Assembly: GCA_030637065.1 (NCBI GenBank)
Contig: DAOVVQ010000103.1
Span: forward strand, 1 to 11,418
Origin: Planctomycetota bacterium
GTDB taxonomy: Bacteria > Planctomycetota > Phycisphaerae > Sedimentisphaerales > Anaerohalosphaeraceae
DNA length: 11,418 nucleotides
Direction of reading: 5' to 3'
Both the position numbers and the translations under genes were made by a program. Below, in pieces: positions 6,754 to 11,418 of this stretch. Numbering within the stretch: position 1 is the first letter of the stretch; the number at the start of each line of letters is the position of its first letter. The notes beneath the pieces were generated by a model. The model saw only the letters and a program-made list of their open reading frames with translations, had not been told where the DNA came from and did not search any database.

Positions 6754-8142
6754 CTATGGGTGCCCCGCCGGCATTGACGGCTGATCCGTCGGCGCCGGAG
6801 CGAACGCGGAGGTATGAATAACGACATCGTATTTTTCCATCAACTGCTGTATGTAAGCCTGCTGAACGTCCTGCCGCTTTTTATTCGACAGCGTCGTCAT
6901 CACCTCTCCGCTTACCTCGTCAAAGCTCTTCTGCCTGGCTTCGGTCTTGCCATCGACCCTGACTACGTGCCAGCCGGCATCCGACTCGATCGGCTCTGCA
7001 AGCAGGTCGCCTTTTTTGGCGGCAAATATCCTGTCATTCAGCTCCTTATTGTCGCCGATGACCGGCACGTATGACCCCTTGCTCACCGGCGTGTCGATCC
7101 TGCCTCCGTTTTCCTTCGTGACCTCGTCAATCGAATCGGTCTTTGCCAGCCCGGCAAAATCGCCGCCGTCTTGCAGCTTTTCGATGATCTCCTCGGCGCC
7201 GGACTTTTCGGCTGAGACGATATGGCTGATCTCTACCGTGGCAGGCTCAACATAATCGCCCGAATTGGCCTTGTAATACGTTTGCAGATCGGTCTCGGTA
7301 ATGTTGATCTTGTCGGCAAGTTCGCGGCTGATGAGGTGCTGACTGATCGTCTGCCGCGAAAGGTCCTCAAGGAGCCTTTTGACCGCATCCGTTTCAGCTA
7401 AACCCTCCTCGAGTCCCTGGCGATACAAAATCTCCTGTGCAAGGTGCATCTGCAATATCTGCTGCCGGGTCTGCGGCGATTTTAATTCCGCAAGCATCCG
7501 CTCCTTCTGCTGATTAACCTGCTCGGGCGTCATAAAGGCCGCCATCGGTGCAAGCTGGTTATCGATCTGATCTTCGATCACGGCATCGAGCTCGGCTTCG
7601 GTTATCTTCTCAGCCCCGATCTCAGCGACAACATTGCCGGCGGCGAGTTGGGAATCTTTCAGGCTGGTACGGTCCATCATCTCGTACCGCAGCGCCGAAA
7701 ACTTGCCCAATCGCTGAAAGCAGTCCTTGATGTGGACATTGATCGCCGAGGCCAGGTCGTCGATCTTCGAGGTCATCTCGCTTCGATAGAAATTCTCGAT
7801 AGCCTCTTCGTATCGCCCGGCCTTTTTCAGCATTGTCGCCACCTGAAACAGGGCCTGCGCCCGCTGGTCGTCTGTTAATTCGCCGCTTGCGAGGTAGTCC
7901 TGCCACACCTTCGCAGCCGGCAGATATAGATTACGCTGAGCGAGCTTTGTCGCAAGCTGCCTTGTCTTCTCGGCGCTGAAATCCTGCGAGCCGGTCCCGG
8001 CAGTCTGGCTGGGGCCTCTTAGCGCGACAAAAAGATTCCCAGCGCCCAGAGCGACCGCTATAAGCAGCAGCAAAACCGCGAGCCAGGCACTGCTGGCGGA
8101 TTTCTTCTTCTCCGGCAGCGAAAAATCAAGTTTATCTTCCAT
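6754..8142 (-). CDS. Membrane-anchored parvulin-type peptidyl-prolyl isomerase (SurA/PpiD-like) with TPR-like region
   Basis: 462 residues. One N-terminal membrane helix (about 20-41) without a clear cleavage site suggests a type II anchored periplasmic protein, as in PpiD. Residues 60-150 are helical with a TPR-like unit (AQALFQVATMLKKAGRYEEAIENFYRS). Residues 171-280 resemble the SurA/PrsA N-terminal chaperone region (VVAEIGAEKITEAELDAVI). Residues about 300-398 form a parvulin rotamase domain with the two characteristic His positions (H307 in EISHIV, H392 in GWHVVRV) and Asp336. The tail is Pro-rich (APAPTDQPSMPAGHP). Two SD-like motifs (GGGAG at 9 nt, AAGGAG at 2 nt) precede the ATG. It is separated by 51 nt from DUF58 and 34 nt from the next gene. 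A foldase is not a usual member of the core Bat set. It may help fold exported Bat domains (inference). Confidence 0.88.
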   Translation of the reverse strand: MEDKLDFSLPEKKKSASSAWLAVLLLLIAVALGAGNLFVALRGPSQTAGTGSQDFSAEKTRQLATKLAQRNLYLPAAKVWQDYLASGELTDDQRAQALFQVATMLKKAGRYEEAIENFYRSEMTSKIDDLASAINVHIKDCFQRLGKFSALRYEMMDRTSLKDSQLAAGNVVAEIGAEKITEAELDAVIEDQIDNQLAPMAAFMTPEQVNQQKERMLAELKSPQTRQQILQMHLAQEILYRQGLEEGLAETDAVKRLLEDLSRQTISQHLISRELADKINITETDLQTYYKANSGDYVEPATVEISHIVSAEKSGAEEIIEKLQDGGDFAGLAKTDSIDEVTKENGGRIDTPVSKGSYVPVIGDNKELNDRIFAAKKGDLLAEPIESDAGWHVVRVDGKTEARQKSFDEVSGEVMTTLSNKKRQDVQQAYIQQLMEKYDVVIHTSAFAPAPTDQPSMPAGHP

Positions 8143-8193
8143 TACTCCTTACTCCCAAACTCTCTTTGCATTTGCGTATGTTATTTCGAACCT

Positions 8194-9069
8194 TCAATAC
8201 CTCTTGTGCCGCATGTGGAAAAATCGCACGAGGTCCTGGATATAGGCCCGGTCCGTGCTTATGTTGATGCAGTCGATATTGATCGACCGCAGCATATTTG
8301 TCAGTTCGTCGAACCGCTGCGAGCTCCGGGAGGCAAACTGCTTCCTGAACCTGCGGCTCGATGTGTCGACTATTATCGTCTCGCCCGTCTCGGCGTCGGT
8401 AAACTCGATCAGGCCCACACTCGGCAGAGCAATCTCGGCCTTGTCGCGAACGGAAACGGCGATAACGTCATGACGCTTGTTCAAAAGGCTCAGCGGCTTC
8501 TTGAAATCGGTCTCCAGAAAATCGGACACAAGAAACACCGTCGCCTTCTTTCGCACCACCCTGGCCAGATAGTCCAGAGCCTGCGGAATATCGGTATTGC
8601 CCTTGGGCATCTTGAAATATAGCAACTCGCGTATAAGCCGCAACATGTGACTTATGCCCTTCTTGGGCGGAATGTACAGCTCGACCTTGTCGGTAAAGAT
8701 CAAGAGCCCGACCTTGTCGTTGTTCTTGGCAGCGGCAAAGGCAAGCACCGCGCAAAACTCGGCAGCCAGTTCGTTTTTCATCTTATCGACCGTTCCGAAC
8801 TCGCCGGACGCGCTAAGGTCGACGGCGAACATCACGGTCATCTCCCGCTCTTCGACGAAGCGTTTGATATAGGCCTTGCCCGTCCGGGCGGTAACGTTCC
8901 AGTCGATGCTGCGAATATCGTCGCCGGGCGTATACTCGCGAACCTCGTCGAACTGCATGCCCCGGCCCTTAAAGACGCTTTCGTACTGGCCTGCAAAGCT
9001 GGCGTCGACCGCACGCGAGGTGAAGATCTGGATCTGCTTTATTTTCTTGATCAGCTCTTTGGGTATCAT
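8194..9069 (-). CDS. DUF58 domain protein (VWA-like MoxR partner)
   Basis: 291 residues, cytoplasmic, with no signal or membrane helix. The DUF58 signature is clear at residues 37-62: GMQFDEVREYTPGDDIR, followed by SIDWNVTART. The C-terminal half is VWA-like with a complete MIDAS pattern: DLSAS (D84, S86, S88), a Thr in GNTD (T159) and Asp in VSDF (D183). DUF58 genes almost always neighbour moxR and are believed to be targets or adaptors of MoxR ATPases. Some longer family members carry N-terminal membrane helices, absent here. The start at 9069 has a modest AGG about 7 nt upstream; the gene lies 70 nt after moxR, the widest gap in the operon. Confidence 0.95.
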   Translation of the reverse strand: MIPKELIKKIKQIQIFTSRAVDASFAGQYESVFKGRGMQFDEVREYTPGDDIRSIDWNVTARTGKAYIKRFVEEREMTVMFAVDLSASGEFGTVDKMKNELAAEFCAVLAFAAAKNNDKVGLLIFTDKVELYIPPKKGISHMLRLIRELLYFKMPKGNTDIPQALDYLARVVRKKATVFLVSDFLETDFKKPLSLLNKRHDVIAVSVRDKAEIALPSVGLIEFTDAETGETIIVDTSSRRFRKQFASRSSQRFDELTNMLRSINIDCINISTDRAYIQDLVRFFHMRHKRY

Positions 9070-9114
9070 CTCAAAACCTGCAACAAACCTGACTCGTCAC
9101 TTCGGGCAATGTAG

Positions 9115-9131
9115 GTGGACTCAAAGCCCAC
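9115..9131 (-). other. Small hairpin between moxR and the DUF58 gene
   Basis: On the transcript, GUGGGC, loop UUUGA, GUCCAC can form a 6-bp stem with one G-U pair, 9 nt after the moxR stop codon. No U run follows, so it is not a standard terminator. It could modestly protect or divide the transcript, or be part of a dispersed repeat; the sequence alone cannot decide. Confidence 0.4.
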
Positions 9132-9139
9132 GCGGAAAT

Positions 9140-10129
9140 CTACGGCACCTCGATGTTATCGAATATCTTTTTGATAATGTCCTCGCTGGCCATATCTTCC
9201 GCCTCAGCCTCGTAGCTTACGATCACACGGTGCCTGAGTACGTCGGCGCCGATACTCTTGACATCCTGCGGCGTTACATAGCCCCGCTGCTGGATGAAGG
9301 CGTGGGCCTTGGCGGCGACGGCAAGGAAGATCGTCGCCCTCGGCGAAGCGCCGTAATTAATGAACTCTTCCAGATCGAGCCCGTATTTCTTCGGCTCGCG
9401 CGTCGCACAAACGATATCTACGATGTAATCCTTGATCTTCTCGTCGATATATATCTCGTCGACCACGCTTCGCACCTCGGCGATATGATCGAGTTTGATG
9501 ACCGGCTTGATATCGAACTGCTTATTCGTCGCAGCCATGCGATCAAGTATCTGCCGCTCTTCGCTCTTTTCGGGATAGTCGATCTTCAACTTGAGCATGA
9601 ACCGGTCAAGTTGCGCCTCGGGCAGCGGATAGGTCCCCTCCTGCTCGATGGGGTTCTGCGTCGCTAATACCATAAACGGACTGGGCATATCGAAGGTATC
9701 ACCGCCGATAGTGGCCTGCCGCTCCTGCATCGCCTCCAAAAGTGCGCTCTGGACCTTCGCGGGCGCCCGGTTGATCTCGTCAGCTAAGATGATATTGGCA
9801 AAGATCGGCCCCTTTCGCGTCTGGAATTCGCCGTCGGACTGGCGGTAGATCTGCGTGCCGATAAGGTCGGCTGGCAGCAGGTCCGGCGTGAACTGGATCC
9901 GCTTGAAATCGGCGTCGATCACCCGCGAAAGGATCGTAACCGCCATAGTCTTAGCCAGACCAGGCACGCCCTCCAAGAGCACATGGCCGTTAGCCAAAAG
10001 CCCGATCAGAATGCGTTCGAGCATATAACGCTGGCCGACGATGACCTTATCCATCTCCGAGAAAAGTAAACGAACAAACTCGCTTTTTTCCTGTACAAGA
10101 TTCCCAATCTGCTTGATATCCATTGTCAT
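9140..10129 (-). CDS. moxR: MoxR family AAA+ ATPase
   Basis: 329 residues from ATG at 10129, chosen because AAAGGAG sits about 8 nt upstream and MoxR proteins begin close to this point. A longer in-frame extension to 10264 would run through the leader and the predicted promoter. Motifs are Walker A GVPGLAKT (54-61), Walker B IILADE (113-118), the MoxR hallmark EINRAPAKVQSALLEAMQE (118-136), sensor 1 ATQNP (156-160), an Arg-finger region around DRF (175-177) and sensor 2 GASPRA (260-265). This is a cytoplasmic ring ATPase that remodels proteins; MoxR members act with VWA-domain partners such as the DUF58, BatA and BatB proteins encoded downstream. As the first gene it should set transcription of the cluster from the promoter at 10244-10272. 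Confidence 0.97.
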   Translation of the reverse strand: MTMDIKQIGNLVQEKSEFVRLLFSEMDKVIVGQRYMLERILIGLLANGHVLLEGVPGLAKTMAVTILSRVIDADFKRIQFTPDLLPADLIGTQIYRQSDGEFQTRKGPIFANIILADEINRAPAKVQSALLEAMQERQATIGGDTFDMPSPFMVLATQNPIEQEGTYPLPEAQLDRFMLKLKIDYPEKSEERQILDRMAATNKQFDIKPVIKLDHIAEVRSVVDEIYIDEKIKDYIVDIVCATREPKKYGLDLEEFINYGASPRATIFLAVAAKAHAFIQQRGYVTPQDVKSIGADVLRHRVIVSYEAEAEDMASEDIIKKIFDNIEVP

Positions 10130-10137
10130 AGATATTT
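10130..10137 (-). promoter_or_regulatory. moxR spacer and start-deciding ribosome-binding site (AAAGGAG just upstream)
   Basis: On the minus strand the sequence reads AAAAGGAGAAATATCT then ATG. The AGGAG core, immediately beyond 10137, is about 8 nt from the ATG at 10129. This is the strongest Shine-Dalgarno site in the window and decides the moxR start against the longer open frame. Confidence 0.8.
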
Positions 10138-10167
10138 CTCCTTTTAAGCTCCCACCTGCCAATGAAA

Positions 10168-10192
10168 TTTGCCGACCCGAACAGGCCGCAAA
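10168..10192 (-). promoter_or_regulatory. Leader hairpin upstream of moxR
   Basis: The minus-strand transcript can fold as UUUGC plus GGCC, loop UGUUCG, GGUC, one bulged G, then GCAAA: 9 pairs with one G-U and one bulge. It lies in the predicted ~108-nt untranslated leader, about 39 nt before the moxR ATG, and does not cover the ribosome-binding site. It may stabilise the mRNA or bind a regulator. No known riboswitch is recognised. Confidence 0.4.
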
Positions 10193-10243
10193 TAGACCGT
10201 TAAAATTACCGAAACATACACCTTTCGCCAACAAAAAGTTCGT

Positions 10244-10272
10244 ATTATGAACAAAAACCAACAAAATTGCAA
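10244..10272 (-). promoter_or_regulatory. Predicted sigma70-type promoter of the moxR-bat operon
   Basis: On the minus strand, TTGCAA (-35, at 10267-10272) and CATAAT (-10, at 10244-10249) are separated by exactly 17 nt of T-rich sequence. The -10 matches 5 of 6 consensus bases and the -35 matches 4 of 6. Transcription would begin near 10237 and leave a leader of about 108 nt. This is the only good promoter-like pair I found upstream of moxR. Confidence 0.55.
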
Positions 10273-10530
10273 CCCAAAATCACCCTTCCGGGGCGAAAAA
10301 GGGTTACACGGGTAACAAACGAGCACTTCGAGAAAGATATCGTATCGCCCCTGAGCCCAGAAGAGCCAGATTCACCCGCCAATCGCGATGAAGATATGCT
10401 AAAGCCCTTTACCGAAACGGAGGACATGCAGACTATTAGCGAAAGGCTGGCCGGGCAGCTTAGGCGCCTGCCTCAACCCGTCAAACAAATCGAGCGCCCA
10501 TCAGAATACCCCGTCGAGTTTGACTTTTAG
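10267..10530 (+). CDS. Doubtful small hypothetical protein, divergent from moxR
   Basis: An 87-codon open frame, rightward, opposite to all other genes. The only start giving the full length is TTG at 10267, which has no ribosome-binding site and coincides with the predicted -35 box of the operon. An internal ATG at 10396 would give 44 residues, also with a poor ribosome-binding site. The product would be hydrophilic, rich in Glu, Pro and Arg, with a stretch SERLAGQLRRLPQPVKQIERP and an ending EFDF. There is no membrane helix, Cys motif or recognised domain. It fills most of an otherwise empty 480-base gap, and opposite-strand frames here are shorter. It may be a real regulator-sized protein or a chance frame in a control region. 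Confidence 0.33.
   Translation: MQPKITLPGRKRVTRVTNEHFEKDIVSPLSPEEPDSPANRDEDMLKPFTETEDMQTISERLAGQLRRLPQPVKQIERPSEYPVEFDF
10282..10316. promoter_or_regulatory. Two adjoining inverted repeats upstream of the operon promoter
   Basis: ACCCTT at 10282-10287 pairs with AAGGGT at 10299-10304 (11-nt loop). GTTAC at 10303-10307 pairs with GTAAC at 10312-10316 (4-nt loop). They sit 10-44 bases upstream of the predicted -35 of the moxR operon, where an activator could bind. They also lie inside the doubtful rightward ORF. They could equally be chance. Confidence 0.3.
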
Positions 10531-10609
10531 ATTCCCCACTGATAGATTCTTCGCCAGCCAGGCGGCCTTCGTAACCGGGTTGACTCCTTAACGCAAACGA
10601 AAGGCGTCA
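10531..10609. other. Gap between convergent 3' ends, with an 8-bp inverted repeat
   Basis: No gene is seen. CCACTGAT (10536-10543) and ATCAGTGG (10609-10616) form a perfect 8-bp inverted repeat that encloses the gap. Inside are a CGCC/GGCG stem and a GCCTTCG/CGAAAGGC near-match. No T run follows any stem, so a classical intrinsic terminator for the DUF1080 gene is not evident. Confidence 0.35.
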
Positions 10610-11293
10610 TCAGTGGAGCGGCACCAGGTATATGTTCCTGAACTCGATCTCGCTGCCCTCGCTCTGGAGGCATATCCACCCTGATGTGTCGGTCGCGTTC
10701 GAGGCCTCATTTTGCAGCACGTCGTTAACATACAGTTTGATCGTGTTGCCCTTGCAGTAAATGTCGTACGTATTCCACTTTCCGGGGCTATTTTCGTTGC
10801 TGTCATGTTTTTTCTGTGCAACTACATAGGTCTTCGCAGGATCGTAAAAGGCCCGATCGTCCACGGTTACGCCGGTACCCTTGATCATGACGAAATCACC
10901 GGCGCTTTGTGCTTTTAGCTGGGCTTCGATACATCGCGGCCAGACGTCATCCGGCCCGGAGGCATGGAGCAATACGCCGCTGTTGGTGGGCTTTGCGGTC
11001 CATCGCCATTCGAGATGGAGTTTGTAATTCGAGTATTTTTTCTTAGTACGTATATAGCCGTTGGGCTGGCCTTTGCAGTGAATAACACCGTCCTTGACGC
11101 TCCATATCGTATTGACATCGACGCCCTCATCGGGGACAAACATCTTCCAGCCGGCAAAATCGGCACCGTTAAAGAGCGCGGTCCTGCCATCATCCTCTTC
11201 GGGCATGACAAACTTCGCCTGACAACCGACCAGGCACAGCAGCATTGAGACTAAAAGGGCACATGTCAGCGGCTTGCTTACGAATGTTCTCAT
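10610..11293 (-). CDS. DUF1080 (3-keto-disaccharide hydrolase domain) lipoprotein
   Basis: 227 residues. The start is ATG at 11293, with GGGAG about 8 nt upstream; that motif overlaps the alternative ATG at 11308. The lipoprotein signal ends LVGC with Cys24 as the lipidation site and Gln at +2, so outer-membrane or periplasm-facing anchoring is likely. The mature part is a jelly-roll of the DUF1080 family, recognised from LFNGADFAGW near 40-49, IWSVKDGVIHCKG, NSGVLLH, IEAQL, KWNTYDIYCKGNTIKLYVND and the ending GWICLQSEGSEIEFRNIYL. Family members are associated with sugar and glycoside turnover (3-keto-glycosides) and are very numerous in Planctomycetota. The gene is leftward like the Bat operon, but separated from moxR by 480 bases and probably transcribed on its own. 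Confidence 0.92.
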   Translation of the reverse strand: MRTFVSKPLTCALLVSMLLCLVGCQAKFVMPEEDDGRTALFNGADFAGWKMFVPDEGVDVNTIWSVKDGVIHCKGQPNGYIRTKKKYSNYKLHLEWRWTAKPTNSGVLLHASGPDDVWPRCIEAQLKAQSAGDFVMIKGTGVTVDDRAFYDPAKTYVVAQKKHDSNENSPGKWNTYDIYCKGNTIKLYVNDVLQNEASNATDTSGWICLQSEGSEIEFRNIYLVPLH

Positions 11294-11418
11294 GATCTTA
11301 TCTCCCATAATTTATAGTTCGGTTAAGAACACCAACGCAGAGTACCCGGCCATTACCCCAAAGTCCAATATTATCTTGCCGCATTTTCCGCCCCAAAAGC
11401 AGCTTGAATTCATCGAAA
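11294..11418 (-). other. Upstream region of the DUF1080 gene; possible partial frame
   Basis: It holds the ribosome-binding site GGGAG for the DUF1080 gene and a TATAAA at 11311-11316 (minus strand) that could be a -10, but no matching -35 at proper spacing. A minus-strand frame open from the window edge ends with TAA at 11312-11314, 18 nt before the DUF1080 start; its last residues read AGYSALVFLTEL. It could be the end of an upstream gene. However, other frames are also open over this short length, so I do not call it. Confidence 0.25.

Noticed and set aside
8876..9667. 263-codon rightward open frame opposite the DUF58 and moxR genes
   Set aside because: It spans two genes with recognised domains on the other strand and the gap between them; no motif is seen in its translation.
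10130..10264. 45-codon N-terminal extension of moxR
   Set aside because: It has no homology to MoxR starts, reads through the leader hairpin and touches the predicted -10. A strong ribosome-binding site supports the ATG at 10129.
10247..10315. Programmed -1 frameshift joining a 22-codon frame (ATG at 10247) to the rightward small ORF at the A5G3 run
   Set aside because: The run is a poor match to a slippery heptamer in that frame, the following hairpin begins with no spacer, and neither frame has a ribosome-binding site.
11312..11418. C-terminal end of an upstream minus-strand gene
   Set aside because: The frame is open to the window edge and ends in plausible residues, but it is only about 35 codons and several other frames are open too. 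It needs sequence outside the window.

Overview
The window is almost entirely one long leftward (minus-strand) gene cluster of the MoxR/Bat (Bacteroides aerotolerance) type. The genes, in transcription order from about 10.1 kb down to 69, are: a MoxR AAA+ ATPase; a DUF58 protein with a von Willebrand factor A (VWA)-like fold; a membrane-anchored parvulin-type peptidyl-prolyl isomerase; a BatD-like putative lipoprotein; BatA (VWA); BatB (VWA); BatC (TPR plus a Gln/Asp-rich tail); BatD; and BatE (TPR, two membrane helices, SH3-like end). All nine reading frames are intact. Spacing tightens along the cluster: gaps of 70, 51 and 34 nt separate the first genes, then the Bat genes abut or overlap.

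Right of the cluster is a control region (10130-10609). It holds a good sigma70-like promoter for moxR, a leader hairpin, two small inverted repeats and one doubtful rightward small ORF. Beyond it is a separate leftward lipoprotein gene with a DUF1080 (3-keto-disaccharide hydrolase) domain. The last ~125 bases and the first 68 bases contain no gene I can support.

Predicted topology suggests how the parts work together. MoxR and DUF58 are cytoplasmic. BatA and BatB appear to place their VWA domains in the periplasm, and BatC and the TPR and SH3 parts of BatE are also periplasmic. The two BatD-type proteins have Ig-like outer parts and basic helical cytoplasmic tails, so they could link the ATPase side to the periplasmic side. 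The parvulin could help fold the exported domains. This wiring is inference; the biochemical role of Bat systems is not well settled.

The organism is a diderm bacterium with moderately high GC. The DUF1080 lipoprotein and this cluster layout fit Planctomycetota (perhaps Phycisphaerae) or a related PVC-group lineage. That placement rests on gene-content impression only, with no phylogenetic marker in the window. No rRNA, tRNA, CRISPR array, transposase or phage gene was seen.
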